Assembly: GCA_029931535.1 (NCBI GenBank)
Contig: JAQPZY010001625.1
Location: forward strand, 5,396,501 to 5,460,500
Source of the DNA: Margaritifera margaritifera
Taxonomy: Eukaryota > Mollusca > Bivalvia > Unionida > Margaritiferidae
Direction of reading: 5' to 3'
DNA length: 64,000 nucleotides
Below are positions 31,115-45,307 of this stretch, in pieces. How positions within the stretch are numbered: the stretch's first letter is position 1; every line of letters starts with the position of its first letter. Below the pieces are notes generated by a model. The model was not told the origin of the DNA. It did no database searches and saw only the letters and a program-made list of their open reading frames with translations. The position numbers were made by a program, and so were the translations under genes.

Positions 31115-31210
31115 AGTCCTATAATGTAAGACGTCTACTCTGGTATTTATGTTGCTTGGCTCTAGTCAAACAACATAAATATCAGGGTAGATGTCTTACA
31201 TTGTAGGACT
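31115..31210. repeat. 96-bp near-perfect hairpin (palindromic element)
   Basis: Arms of about 40 bp (AGTCCTATAATGTAAGACGT, continuing, against its complement ending CTTACATTGTAGGACT) around a 14-base loop. The flanks GGGCTGGGATT and GGGCTGGGATT are a direct repeat. It looks like a tiny fold-back MITE. Confidence 0.8.
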
Positions 31211-32683
31211 AGGGCTGGGATTTGTTTGACGAAATTATTTATTGCACACATACAGCGTGAAAAAATATTCTTCCTCTTATTTTTAGAAGAAAATAACTTA
31301 TATTTTTTACATATGTTGAAAAAATTATTATCTTGAGGTAAAGAAAGAAAAACACAAGTTCATGAATTCTTTAGGCCCTTTAAGAATTCCACACTTGGGG
31401 TTGATTTTTATTGGATATTTATTGTTCACCCTCGAACAGTAAAAATGCAGTTTAAAAAAATAACCCTGAGTCTTAATTCTTAAGGAGATTAAGGGAATCT
31501 TCAAAATTCTCTTAGGATAAAACAAGACTCTTACATAAGAATTTAAGATACTACAACTGTATTTTAATCCCTGCGAATGTTCTGTAAAAAGTTCATTGTT
31601 ATCAACCAAGCAATAAGAAATATATACAAAAATCTCAGAAACTTTTGGATGTTTAGTGAAACTGGGAACTCGATGGCAGATTACTGTGGACTTAGTGTTG
31701 AACAGAGAGCTATTTGCATATTTTTAAAAAAAATTTATTATAGGAACCATTTAACTCTGTCGGTTATATGTTGGATTTAGATGATGTTAAAACTTCCTAA
31801 TTCGATGTAATGATAATAAATATGGAACAATTTAAGCAGGTTTTTTTAACAATTATTATTTTAATTTATTCTTAAAAGTTTTTCACATCTCCTGTATCTT
31901 TAGTCATTCATGCAGTGAGCACCATCGCATTCTCCTGAGTGACCATGAAAGCCTAATACTCAGAATGCTTTCTCATATGTGTTGCTTAGACATAGAGTCA
32001 TGTATCTCTGGTTGCACGGTGACACATGTATATTAGAAAGAAACTTTTGAAATAATAATAATAATAATAATGAAGTAGTAGTGACTGCAGTAATGGTGGT
32101 GGTGGTGGTGACATAGGAGTACTAGTTCCTACATAGATGTATCAACATAATTTGGATGTGTACTGTGCAGTTCACTGTACTTTTATTGCAATTGGGCAAT
32201 GAGATGCTTTCATTCATTGATTATATAGTTATTCAAAGAATTTTATCAACAGTGCTTGGTGAAGTTGTACAGTGGTGGACATGCAGTTATTCTTTACACA
32301 TTGGTAATATCTGCCATTACCGTACATGCAGTTTTAATGCATAGAACATAGTGCCATTGTCATAATACATGCTGTGCCAATAATGAAGATGTAAAACTGT
32401 TAGTTTTGTCTTTACTCATTGCAAGTTATTTATCACACACCTGTTTATCGAAACATACAATAAGGGGTTTATTCATAGATACTGTATATAAATACTGGCC
32501 CCCTTAAAAATTGAAGATCTCCCCATTAAAAAATGTCAGAGAAAGAACTCCCCCATCTGAGTGAAAATCTTGAGAAATCACCTCATTAGTAACTCAGTGA
32601 TATGAACTCTTGAACAAATTTACTTCAGCCCATTTCTTTCATTTTAAGACTAGTTTGTGAAAAATATGATTTTTTTTTTTCAG
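31211..32683. other. non-coding, leads into splice acceptor
   Basis: No gene seen. Short (AAT)n near 32,053-32,071 and (GGT)n near 32,095-32,109. It ends in a polypyrimidine tract and CAG at 32,681-32,683, the acceptor of the next exon. Confidence 0.55.
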
Positions 32684-33671
32684 ATAAAACTTGGAGAAGC
32701 AAGAAGAAGCATGGCAGATGACATTAAGTACTAATTCTTTTAAAGAACACAATGACATCTTGGGACAAATAAGGGGAGTCTATCTCCAATCATAAAGGAA
32801 GACAATGGGAGATAACTCTAAGAGGAAGCAAACATCTATATTTGCTAATGGCATCCGGTTAGAGGAGATCAACGGTGATGCAGGGAAGAGGGTAAATGGG
32901 TCTGAGAAAACAGATTCTATTTCTGTTGGACATGATAGTGTTGGTAAAAAGAGTATCAATATCTTCACATTAAAAAGTGGTAAAGTCACTCCTGCTGATT
33001 CTGATTCTCGGCCAGGCACTTCAAACACTCAAACGAGGAAATCAGCGTGGGAGCGTGCTCAGGAAAAGTATGAGGCAGAGTCTCGAGAGCAGAAAAATCA
33101 GGTCACAACCATAAAACTTACAGATGATGAAATTCCACTTGGCAGGGGAGGTATTTGCAGTCTAGAGAATTGCAAGGAAATTGTTCGAAGTAAAAGGTTT
33201 AAAGACACAAAACTTGAAAATTTGTACCAAAGATATTTCTTCAAATTGGATCAGTACAACTTGACAATATTAATGGGACTTTTCTGTGTAATATGTGTAA
33301 TGCTTATAATATTTTATTATGTCAGTGGTGCAACTCTTCCAGCCAGAGGGGTTACCCTTGGTGTTGTGATAACCGTCTTTATTGTCTTAGAGGTTGTGTG
33401 CAATAGGACATTGTTTAATCAAAGCCAGTTATGTTTATTATGCTACATTATTATTGTTTTGTTATGTGGAATTGTTATTTTAATAACAATAGATTCTGAT
33501 CCACATTCGGCTACTGATGGAGTCTGGTGCACAATTTGTTTCATCTACATGTCCTACACCCTTTTACCAGTTCGGATGCGAGTAGCTGTATTTAGTGCCA
33601 TGACCTTATCTGTGATACATGTTACCATCACAATTGGACGCAATCACATGGACTCCTTTGTCTGGAAACAG
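32684..33671 (+). CDS. adenylyl cyclase type 5/6-like, first coding exon
   Basis: ATG 32,805 opens 289 codons up to the splice donor CAG|GTAAAT at 33,671/33,672 (phase 0). Bases 32,684-32,804 are 5' UTR after a T-run CAG acceptor. Residues 1-130 are a polar cytoplasmic tail. LYQRYFFKLDQYNLTILMG (140-158) enters the first membrane helix. Helices lie at about 152-174, 178-199, 208-229, 239-254 and 258-278, and the signature YTLLPVRMRVAVFSAM (251-266) matches vertebrate ADCY5/6. Class III cyclases make cAMP from ATP at the plasma membrane under G-protein control; type 5/6 are inhibited by calcium and Gi. The catalytic domains are encoded beyond this window. The open frame past 33,671 is intron. 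Confidence 0.92.
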
Positions 33672-35690
33672 GTAAATAGAAGCAACATAATTTTTGTCTC
33701 CTCTGCATTAATAGAAAGCAAAGACATAAGTATCACCCTATGGCAGAGACAGTGGCATGATAGTTATTATTGTCAGCGATGTTAAAATTAAAATAAAAAT
33801 GTTGATATATAACAGCTCAATTTATAAGCGAGGCATAGTGATTGTAGGTCTTTTCAAATCCACTTGCTGAACTCCCGGGACAAGCTCAGATTTGGCTCGG
33901 GCAAGCTCATGGGTAAGTCCAAAAGTTTCTTTCATCTATTGATCCTTTATTTCACAAGATATACTACGCTCTGTCATTTTCATGTAGTCAATGTCAAGGT
34001 CAGTCTTGCATTTTCTCCCGCAGACATAACAATGTGGATGTATTATTTAAGTAAGTTTTGACTTATAGGAAATAAATATTAATATTTTAACTTATCAGTT
34101 ATATTTTAATCAGAATATTTATATGTATATGCAGTGTTGCATATAGGATCCCAAGGGCAGGGGACACTGTGTCCCCCACCCTCCAGATTTGGGGGCACAT
34201 AACATTTTAGAGGGACAAAGGAAAATAATAGTACATGATGCACAAGTAGTGCTATAAAAGTGAGACATTCGTTTTTTTGCTTTGAAAGTTTTGCCACCTT
34301 AACTTTGTGGTCTGTACTGTACTATCATTTTCCTTGGACACTTACATTATTGCAATAAAGTTTTATCATGTGTTCAAGTAATTCATGAAAAAGTTAACAT
34401 GTTTGAATATCTGGTTAACCTGAAATGAGCTGCACTATGGAATTTTCTGTTCTGGATCTTGCTTTCATTTAACTTTAGTGTACACTCATTATCTACCAGC
34501 ATTTATTATAATAATGTTTTCTGAAGTACTTTTCTTTCCAAACTCAGAAATCAATAATTAAATGACAAATTGTGTATTTGCATAAATTTTGTCTTTTTTA
34601 TTTCGTTATTTTATCCTCAAAATAAATTAAATCTTACTTGCCAGAAGGGTGACTTTAACCTCGAAAATATGTTATACTAACGGCCGTCATACACTTTATA
34701 TTGAAATTGGGCTGACTACCTCAAACGTTGAATGTTTTCTTTGCCAGATAAATTGTTTTAATATAGATATTCATTGTCACCTTACAGTTTTTATCACCAT
34801 TAATGACTCTGGCCTTTGCTAGCGCAAACAGAGACATGGATGGACATCTACTAATGAAATGCTGTAGCAGAATTTGTTTATTTTTTCTGATGATAAAGTG
34901 CACTCAGATCTGGGTGACATGGGACAACAAATTGCGGTGGACCCGCAAGCCCATGCTCAGAGTGCAACACTGTATATGGGATTCACCAACTTTCAAGTCC
35001 TAACCTAGCCACGAGCAGTTTGTGAGCTCCGAATGCGCTAAGATTACTGACTCTGAACAATCAGTGTGTCAAAGATTGTGTTGGTGCATGTAGCCACTTT
35101 CAAGGTAATAATATAACCAGCGAGATTTCTCTGACGGGTATGTTTGGAAATAAAAGGCACTCCTCTCTAACAATTAGCCACCTGAATATCTTGTATCTGC
35201 AAGTGGCATTTATCATCTATTATTTACGTGATTATTAAAGGAGACTGATGCATACTGTTTGGAAAATAATTAAATGGATCAAAATAGGTGTTCTCAAATC
35301 ATTTTCAAAAGTTGACTTGTCAAAATTGTTTAGATGTATGTCGCCAATTTTAAGGTGAAAATTGGATGACCTGGAAGTGGAAGCAGACATGTGAATGGAC
35401 ACAACACTCCCCAGAAGAAAGCAAAGAATGAATTCATTGACACTGGAATAGTTCAGCAGGGCTTCCATTAGTGTGATATTTTAAGTAGTCATGAGGACCC
35501 CAACTTCTGAATTGTATAGGGTCTTTACAAGATGTTGAAGGGTCCCACTTTCAAGTTCCTACTACAAGTTGCATTTGTGGCAGTTAGAGAGGGAGAGAGA
35601 GAGAGATTCAGTCAGAGAATCAGGACTCAGTGTGATATTTCTATGTTATAGTAGACTTGATCTATTTGTCATGATCATAAATAATACATA
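33672..35690. other. start of intron 1 of adenylyl cyclase
   Basis: Begins GTAAAT. No gene or clear repeat family was recognised up to the LINE at about 35,700. Intron 1 as a whole runs 33,672-57,428 and ends in TTTTGTCTGATTTTAG. Confidence 0.8.
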
Positions 35691-35699
35691 TGTAAGTGT

Positions 35700-38030
35700 A
35701 TGTGTGTGTATGTACCCTTAAAATATCAAAACTGGATACAATTGATACAAACTCTGAGAATGTCGAGGAAAACTGGGCATCCTTCAGAGACTCTGTGTAC
35801 TCAACTACATCCAAAACCCTCAGTCCCACCACACGTAATCATGAAGATTGGTTAGATGAGAATGATGCTGCCATACAGAGACTTCTAAATGAGAAACATC
35901 AGCTACAGAAGGCCTGTTTAGAAGATGGCACTTCATCATCTAAGAAGGCAGCCTTCAACAACATCAACAGGACTGTCCATTGCAAACTCGGAGAGTTGCA
36001 AGACTCGTGGCCAAGCATTAAAGCATATGAGATTCAGTCCTACTCTTACAGGAAGGACATGAAGAACTTCTATGATGCTTTGAAGACAATCTATGGGCCA
36101 CAGTCATCAGGAACATCTCCATTACCGAGTGCTGACAGTGCCATGCTGTTCACTGACAAAGAAAGGATACTTCAAAGATGGCAGAACACTTCAACAACAT
36201 CCTCAATCAACAGTCATCTATCAGCAAGGAGGCAATTGATCGACTGCCCCAAGTAGAAATCAACATAGCACTTGCTGGTCCTCCAGAGCTGACTGAAACT
36301 GAAAGCAATCAACCAGCTGTCAAATGGCAAAGCACCTGGAGCAGATGCTACACCAGAAGTCTACAAAGCTGGAGCATTGCACATGGCTCAGAAACTGACT
36401 GAACTCTTCCAGTCGATGTGGACTCAGGGAACTATACTCCAGGAGTACGAGGATGCATCCATTGTCCACTTGTACAAGCAGAAAGGCAACAGACAATCCT
36501 GCGACAACCATCTGGGCATCTCCTTGCTGTCAATAGCTGGCAAAATCCTTGCTAGAATTCTGCTGAATCGTCTTGTGCATCACATTGATCAAGGGCTCCT
36601 GCCAAAGAGTCAGTGTGGCTTCAGGAAAGGACAAGGGACCACAGACATGGTGTTTGCAGCTCATCATCTCCAGGAGAAATGCCAGGAACAGAACTCCAAC
36701 CTGTACATGACATTCATCAACCTGACAAAAGCCTTTGACACAGTCAGCAGTGTAGGCCTTTGGAAGATCATGGCAAAATTTGGTTGCCCAGAGAAATTCA
36801 TCATGATGGTTTGGCAATTCCATGATGGTATGCTCGCTTGTGTGTGGATGAAGGTGAGTCATTTGAACCATTTCCAGTCGCCAATTGAGTCAAGCAAGGA
36901 TGTGTGTTGGCCCCAGTCCTCTTCAGTATGATGTTCTCTGTCATGCGTACTGATGCCTTCCATGATTATGACACTGGGATCGACATAGATACCGGACTGA
37001 CAGTATGCTGTTGAATCTGAGAAGACTACAGGCGAAGATGAAGTTACAGGAAGTGACTGTTCATGATCTCCTGTTCCCTGAATGCCAAATATGAGGCTGA
37101 CATTCAGCAGAGTATGGACCATTTTTTTTCAGCTTGTAACAATTTCAGTCTCACAATCAGCATCAAGAAGACAGAGGTGATGCACCAACCTGCACCAGGA
37201 AAGCCTTACATAGAGCCTATCATCACAGTAAATGGCCAAACCCTTGTGGCAGTGGACAAGTTCGCCTATCTCGGCAGCACATTGTCATGTGCAGTTGACA
37301 TCGATGATGAAACCAACGCCAGAATTTGTAAAGCAAGTGTGGCCTTTGGCAGACACTGTGCAAATGTATGAGAGTGCAGAGGCATCAGTCTACAAACAAA
37401 ACTTAAGGTTTACAAAGCCACTATCCTGCTGACCCTGCTGTATGCTTGCGAAACCTCGACAGTGTAGAGATGCCATACCGAGAAGCTTAACCATTTTCAC
37501 ATGACTGCCTGAAGAAACTGATGAGAATAAGATGGCAGGACAGGGTCCCAGCCACTGAGGTTCTCACATGGGCAGGCATTCCAAGCATCCACACTCTGCT
37601 GATGAAATCACAGTTGAGATGGGCGGGCTACGTCACCAGGATGTCAGAAGAGCGACTACCAAAGAAGATCTTCTATGGTGAGCTGAAGGAGGGAAAGTGA
37701 TCTCAGGGTGGTCAGAAGAAATGCTTCAAAGATTGCCTCAGGTCATCCTTGAAACACTTCAACATTGACCCTGAGTCTTGGGTAGATCTCACACAGGATC
37801 GCTCCACCTGGCAGAATCTCATCCATACTGAAGCTACAGACTTTGAACGGAGGAGAACTTCAGAGGCAGTGCAGAAGAGTGAGCAGCATAAATCTCAGAA
37901 CCGCAGCACGTCCTCTATTGATCAAGCAAACCCAAGTGGCATCTCCTGTCAAGTGTGCCACAGACAGTTTAGAGCACAAATTAGCCTGATCAGCCACTCA
38001 CATACTCACAGAATCCAAACCAGTTAGTGA
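35700..38030 (+). mobile_element. dead non-LTR retrotransposon (LINE), 5'-truncated
   Basis: Plus-strand frames at 35,696-36,256, about 36,178-36,402, 36,377-36,931, 37,063-37,371 and 37,749-38,027 form one LINE polyprotein from the region after the endonuclease to the end. The last part has LRWAGYVTRMSEERLPKK and a final C-x2-C...H zinc finger (CQVCHRQF, then ISHSHTHR), typical of one widespread animal LINE group; I do not assign a clade. Frameshifts and stops separate every piece. The endonuclease domain is missing, so it is 5'-truncated. It lies inside intron 1 in the same orientation as the host gene. Confidence 0.85.
36377..37371 (+). pseudogene. LINE reverse transcriptase domain, inactivated
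   Basis: RT motifs in order: ASIVHLYKQKGNRQSC, LLSIAGKILARILLNRL, QCGFRKGQGTTDMVFAAH, MTFINLTKAFDTV (motif A region, family Asp read as Asn before LTKAFD), then QGCVLAPVLFS in a shifted frame near 36,894-36,930. The FADD catalytic box expected after HDLLF near 37,061-37,080 is absent: the sequence goes HDLLFP and into the downstream part, so the active site is lost. The thumb-like region continues as FSLTISIKKTEVM and DKFAYLGSTLS. Confidence 0.85.
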
Positions 38031-39893
38031 TGTCATGGCCATCTTCGAACTCGAAGGATGAACAAAACAATATGTATTTTAAGTATAATGAGCAAAAATT
38101 TCCATAAAGTGAGAGACAATTTCAATTTTATTAAAGGCTACTTTGAACAAGTATTCAAAAAGATCTCGGGTGGCATTTCTTTGAAATAGGATAGCAAAAG
38201 AGGATGTTATTGACACTGCGGTATTCCTCTGAGCTTCTCCAAAATAGTGGATTTACCTTGTCCTCATAAACTTCCCTCTTTGGAAACCCATGTAAGTGTT
38301 GCATCCACTAAGTTGTATTTATCTTTTGCACTGAAACGTACCACAGTCTCTTTTCCGTAAGCTAGTACCATTCAGCACGGTTTATATTTAGAACTGAGAT
38401 TCCCCTGGATATCAACCAATTCACATGTGTATGTAATTGTGCCTTGGTGTAAATTGAAAATTGAAATTGCTTTTACATGGTTGAGACATACCAGTACTTG
38501 CCGTACTGAACACTTATCAAGTGTTTCTTTCATCATGGAATTCACAGAGGGGTGTGATTAAATCCAGGGGAAATGACTCTGTTAAATAGTTAAACAGCTG
38601 GTTAATTTACACCCGATCGTGATTTATTTTAACACTTTTAATCAAAACTTCAGTTTTTAATGCGTCCAATGGGACTCTTAGAATGGGTTTTTAAATGCAT
38701 ATTTTTTTATTTTATTGCACAAATATGTGTTAATGGAAGCCCTGTTTCAGCGAGTGACTTGGTTTTACCTTGTTTGCGTACTGGATTTGATACTAAAATC
38801 TGCATGATCAATTGAACACAGATAAAGAAAAATGTTTTATGTTACAACATGATTAAAATTAAGTTGACACTTTTTAATTTTTCAGTTTAATGTCTTTTAC
38901 CTAAACATCAGTCTCTCTTAAAAATCTAGCCATTTCCAAAACCGTTATCTATCTATCCTTTTATTTGTCTATTTTATACATGTACTTGTCTGTCTTTGCT
39001 TTTTTAACTATATATGTATTCTAACCCTTCCTTTTTTTCCTCAGCTACATATCTATCTGCATGTACTATTTACATGTATCTTTTTTGATAACTTGAATTA
39101 TTGACATATTGTTTTCCTGTGGCCCTGCCGCCCCCCCCCCCCAAAAAAAAAAAAACAAAACAAAAAAACCCCAAAACAAACAAATAACAAAACAAGAAGA
39201 CAAAAGTTATATATTTGTTAAATAAATATAATGCAGTTTCCTTAAAGCATCCTTGGCTAAGCTTTATTTCACTATATTTTTGTTAATACTTTAGTTGTGA
39301 TATTTTGTTGTTTTGGGGCAAGCTCAAATTCCCCAAGGGCAAGTTCAATTTTTCAGCCACCTTGACCTGGGCAAACTGACTTTTGTAAAATTTATAAAGC
39401 CCTGGTTTGCTGGCTCCATACTTGTTCTTATGCTTAGTTTTGGAAGAATATGTGTGCATTGTGATATTCTGCCTGTCAGTGTGTACATGAAAGTGTATTT
39501 ACATGTATTTTTATCCCAGTGCTTTAGTAGGGGTTGTTGTGATACTGTTGTGATACTGTCCATCCAGCTGTCTGTTCACAAAACTTGTGGGATGACCATC
39601 TGCAAGATGGGAGTGGGGAGGGTCATCCCTGACTACAACCTCTGGGGTCCCTGGGAGGGGATAAAAGGTCTTTTTTTTTTGACAAAAATATCAGTTACAG
39701 TGACATGCAGATATTTTCTGATCAAACATGATATATATGAAGTCACAGCAGGAAGATACAGAGCTCTAGATACAAATGTAATCCATTCAATGGTGGCACG
39801 AGAGGGGTTGGAGGGCAATTGCCAGGCGAAGTGCACTGCCGTGAGAAGCTTTTTTGTTTTGGCAGATTAAATTTTCATAGTATTTCACATTCA
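38031..39893. other. intron sequence, non-coding
   Basis: No gene or defined repeat. A poly-C/poly-A run lies at 39,128-39,180. The 185-codon open frame at 39,313-39,870 has no recognisable domain and no splice context, and is left uncalled. Confidence 0.5.
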
Positions 39894-39901
39894 CCTTAGT
39901 G

Positions 39902-40188
39902 CAGTGGTTCCCAAACTTTTTGAGTATGATGACCCCTTTTTAACCTCAAAAAATTGCATGGACCCCCACATGCTAATGGTTGTACTTTTAGGCTGTGTTG
40001 GGATAAACATTTAGCAGCTTGCTGCACTAAATTTGAGCATGCCTTGCTCGCAGCGGCGGGGATAATAGAGGAAAGCAAGAGCTGGCTGGAGGAGCATTAC
40101 TTGCTGCGAAGCTATGTGAATTCGCGGACCCCTTGGAATAACCCCGCGGATCCCCAGGGGCCCACTGCCCACAGGTTGGGAACCACTG
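39902..40188. mobile_element. hAT-type MITE with 8-bp target duplication
   Basis: 287 bp starting CAGTGGTTCCCAAAC and ending GTTGGGAACCACTG, inverted copies of each other, flanked by CCTTAGTG at 39,894-39,901 and again at 40,189-40,196. The TIR and 8-bp duplication are diagnostic of hAT. There is no transposase. The exact duplication indicates a recent or well-preserved insertion. Confidence 0.93.
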
Positions 40189-40742
40189 CCTTAGTGTAAT
40201 GGGGGCAATTCTTCACAAAACTTATATTTAGGAGGGGTGGTGCAATGGAGGAGGGAGATTGGCAATTGATGTAAAAACTGTTCTCTGTAGCAAAGTCGGG
40301 GCGCCACTAAAGAACATTGCCCCTGGGCACCTCAAACCCTAGCGCCGTATTTTACTTCCTGATATGGAACTTTTAAAATTTAAATCTGTTGCGGTATTTG
40401 TTAACACTGCGGAACACAAAACTTAAAATCTCACTCTGAAAGTATTAACCATCAGGATGTTATTCATACCTTTTAGAATGCATTAAATGGCTTATTGGCC
40501 AAATTAATTCAAGGTGCATTCGATTATATGGCTCTGCTTGAGTGAGTGTTTTTGCAGTTATCAAATACTGTCATTTTGAACAAGGATAACTCATCTGGTA
40601 CCAGTGATTTCTACAGGGTTTTCACACAGAATGGTAATTCACAATTTGGCATGTTCATAAGGGAGGATATTCAATTTTGAAGGGGGGTGGGGACAGTTTT
40701 TATATGAGAACAGTATATACTGGTATGAATAAACCCCTTATA

Positions 40743-41656
<914 letters not shown>

Positions 41657-41818
41657 TAGTGTGTTTCAACAGATGTCAGTGTGATAAATAACTTTTAATG
41701 AATAAAGATATAACTTACAGTTGTTTATCTTTATTATTGGTACAGTAGCAGATGCAGTGGTCATGTGCTATGACAATGCATTAGAACTGCATGTAACAGC
41801 AGATACATTACCACCAAA

Positions 41819-42043
41819 TACCGTCTATACTCGAGTATAAACCCATACCAACTGCAAACTGCATAAACCCAGATCTGCCGTTGCATAATGCACCGGGAAA
41901 TCTGGGTCTATGCAGTTTGTAAGGACTAATCAGTAGAACAAACAACATAAACCCTGATCTGCCAGCGCTTTATGCGACGGCAGATCAGGGTCTATGTTGT
42001 TTGCATTATTGGACCCGGCTGATACGCTAGTATATACGGCAGT
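41819..42043 (-). mobile_element. palindromic MITE family P, copy 1 (double hairpin)
   Basis: TACCGTCTATACTCGAGTAT begins the element and GTATATACGGCAGTA ends it. It contains hairpin B (AAACTGCATAAACCCAGATC against TCTGGGTCTATGCAGTTT) and hairpin A (CAACATAAACCCTGATCTGC against GATCAGGGTCTATGTTGTTT). Its order B-A is the reverse of copies 4, 5, 7 and 8. Confidence 0.85.
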
Positions 42044-42329
42044 AAGCACCTGATTAGGGTGATTGATATAGAAGTCATGCTTACATGATCAGATTGAGCT
42101 TTGTTAATATTCGATAATACTCGTACAGAAAATCAACTGCTTGATTTTCATGTGCTTGCTTATTTTTAATGATGATTAATTAAATTTAGGGGGGATTTGT
42201 GCAATTGCTTGTCATGAAGAAAACACTGCAGAACTTGACCCAATAGCATAGTTGACATTGATCAAATGCACCATCATTAAGCATGGACCGTGCTTATGGC
42301 AGGAACAGCATGTTGACAACTTTAGTGTT

Positions 42330-42515
42330 TGGTGTTTTATGGCACATCAACACAAGTAGTTTTTTTTAGAACCAATACAATTTGAGTTAGGTACCTTGCT
42401 GAAGGACACCACAATAGCTGACCAGGGCTTATTCAGTGGTAGAATTTGAACCTGCACCAATTTGATTGCAAGTCTGACATGCTAACCACTGAGCTGCTGT
42501 AGTGCCTGCCTCAAC
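42330..42515. repeat. diverged interspersed repeat (ACCACTGAGC-type tail)
   Basis: Contains CCTTGCTGAAGGACACCACA and ends CTAACCACTGAGCTGCTG. A related unit at 53,610-53,656 plus 54,005-54,085 is split by a MITE. Confidence 0.5.
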
Positions 42516-43190
42516 TTTGGACTAAATGCTTAAAATTAAATAGTTTTGCATAATCTGAATGCCTGTAAACAATTTCTGTATGCATTTGTAGTAGTACAAA
42601 TTTATGCCATTGTCATAACACATGATTGTTGCCACTGTACTGATAATGAAGATAAACACCTGTAAAATTTATCTGTATTCATATAGATATTTATCAGAGA
42701 TATATGTTCAAGTATACTAAAAGGTGTCTATTCATAAATGCTGTTCTCATATGCATACTGGCCCCCATTTAAAAATTGAAAATCTCTCTTTGAGAAAATT
42801 CCACCATTTCAATCAAATTCTGAAGAAATCACTGAACAGCACATAAATTACTATTTAGTGCAGAGGCTATGAGAGTAATGTGCTTTGCACAGGAATACAT
42901 CACTACAACTGATCTGTTGTCTGTGAGCAGGTGTCCTTGTTTGAGAGTCTGCTAAAACAGGTTTCATTCTTATCTTCTTCAAGATACATATAGGCATGGA
43001 TATATATGACATTTATCAAGGAGTGACAATACCATTATTGACCTACTAGTAGGGGCATGTAGTTAACAGATATATCTGTATATTGTGGTATGGGTCATGC
43101 TGGTATGTGTACCACAGTACATTGCCAGTGAACCTGTTTTTGCAGTATTTCTCTAAAGAGTATACAACTAAAATTTCTACTTTAGCCCTA

Positions 43191-43283
43191 ATTTGTTTTC
43201 TTTGAATTAATTGTCTTTCAATACTGTTCTAAAAGCTGTGTTTTCTTGGAATTAATTGTCTTTCAATACTGTTCTAAAAGCAG
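43191..43283. repeat. short tandem duplication (about 48 bp, two copies)
   Basis: GAATTAATTGTCTTTCAATA followed by CTGTTCTAAAAGC occurs twice in a row. Confidence 0.85.
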
Positions 43284-44479
43284 AAGAATATTTACGAAAG
43301 TGTGACTGCTGAGAAAATGGGTGAACTACATCTTATGTTCCACTTGGCAGACATGGAGCCTGAAATCTTACATCAAGCTGGTGCAAAATAAAAAGGCAAA
43401 ATCTCTTGTCTGTGGCATTTTTGACTGAAATTCTCCATGAAAGATGCAAAATTAATCAATAACCTTTCCATTTGTCTGCAACGTAACATGGAGGTTAAGT
43501 TCTTGGGTGGGATGACGAACATGACAATACATGTTCACCAACATCATATCATCATAGCCGCCAACTTGGCCAGAGTCAAGAAGATGCAAGTAGTAGCCTA
43601 TCTTATACATGTAGCTCGGACTCTCCCACATGTAAAGCTGTTTCCCAGTAATTGTTCACCTAAAGAGATTTAAAAGAAATTAAAGTTATATGAAACTTTG
43701 ACTTCTTCCTGTGGCATATCAATCCGCACAAGCGGGATGGGGGGGGGGCGGGGGCCAAAATTCTTATCAAACAACTTTCTTTTTCTTGGGAGGGGGACCC
43801 ATAATTAAGTTTTGCAGGGGGGGGGGGCAATACTACGCTACTGACTTTCTTCCTCACTCTATAATATTATTTTGTACTTTCAACAGATTTTCCCAGTATA
43901 CATGTATTGCAGTACGTATTGCAATACACTGTCCTGGATCGCAATATACAGTGTATCGCAATACATAAATTCTGGCAATAACCACCCCAATCTTACAGCC
44001 TGGCAAGGACCAATAGGTGAAAAGGGTCACAAAAACTTGTAATTTTATTAATTTTTCTTTATAAAATTTGGCTGGTTACATTAAGTTTACTTGACCAACA
44101 AAGATTTTTTCCACTTGTCCGCTCATATTTACCAGTGCTGGCTGAGGAAAGTCATCATTTTTTCAAGATGCTTGTCTAACTGGAAGAATGTCATTTTAAG
44201 CAGCATTCAGTATTATATACAGTAGTGGGATGAGTAAAATTGAGCAGGACAAGTACAAGATCCAAGTCACTTGACCAGCAGGACAAGTAGTGAACTAAAA
44301 TTTGTTTTTGAGCCCTGATTAGTTTTCTAATAGGTTAGCTGCTTTAACCTTTAGGCAGTAGAGTAACATTAATAACAATGCCACTTCATTCTTCATTTAC
44401 ATTGCATGTCCATTTCTCCTCCTGACATGTAATTTACATATATCCTACTGAGTTCTTTAATTTCTGCTGTGATTGTAAA

Positions 44480-44616
44480 TACCATATGTACTCGCTTATA
44501 ATTCGAGTCCAACTGCAAACTGCACAGTCCCAGATCTGCTGGTGCATTATGTGACAGTAGATCAGGGTCTATGTTGTTTGCAGTTGGACTCGACTTATAA
44601 GCGAGTATAGATGGTA
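44480..44616. mobile_element. palindromic MITE family P, copy 2 (single hairpin)
   Basis: A 137-bp near-palindrome from TACCATATGTACTCGC to GCGAGTATAGATGGTA. The left arm carries the type B half (CTGCACAGTCCCAGATCTGC) and the right arm the type A half (GATCAGGGTCTATGTTGTTT), so the centre of the double hairpin is missing. Confidence 0.85.
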
Positions 44617-44911
44617 GATGTTCTGTAGATTTTCATTAGTGAAGAACAGTCTGGTTAATCAATACATAAGCTAGGAGTGATTGTTTACTCTGTCTGACAA
44701 TTGATACAGCTTAGAGTTGACTCAAAGGTCTGTGAAGTTTGACAAATAGTAGACTTCTTGCTTTTCCATAAATTATTGTGATATGGAAGCCATCCATTAT
44801 CTTGCCAGTTTGCTTTTCATCTGGTTGATTGGTATCAATAAATGGTTTACAGTTACTAAACTTTATGTAAAGTAGTAGACAGTAATTCAATAAGGGCTTG
44901 GATTTAACACT

Positions 44912-45048
44912 TACTGTATATACTCGCGTGTAAGCTGATACCAACTGCAAACAGCATAGACCCAGATCTGCTGTCGCATAATGCGCTGGCAGATCAGGGT
45001 CTATGTTGTTTGCATTTGGACCCGGATTATACAATAGTATATATGGTA
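44912..45048. mobile_element. palindromic MITE family P, copy 3 (single hairpin)
   Basis: 137 bp, TACTGTATATACTCGCGTGT to ATATATGGTA. As in copy 2, it combines a B half and an A half around one loop. Confidence 0.85.
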
Positions 45049-45307
45049 CATACTCGTAAAAGAGGTAATAGTGGAATTTGCTTGGTATGTACTTCAGCAA
45101 AAATAGAGGCATAATTTCTGAATATTAAAAAAAAGCCTATTTTGGGATTTATTCCTTTTCCATGAAATCAGCTGTTTAGTTTATAGTCGTTTACTGTCAC
45201 TATTACAGACAAATAATGTTCAGTGGACCAGGGGCACCATTATGTTTTCATGGTGCAGCAGTCTGTCTTCTGCATGCCCCAAAATTTCATTCACGAAATA
45301 TGGAAGT

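Noticed and set aside
33672..33785. extension of the cyclase open frame beyond 33,671
   Set aside because: The donor CAG|GTAAAT and the exact continuation at 57,429 show these codons are intronic.
39313..39870. 185-codon plus-strand frame in intron 1
   Set aside because: No domain, no splice signals, mixed composition; likely chance.
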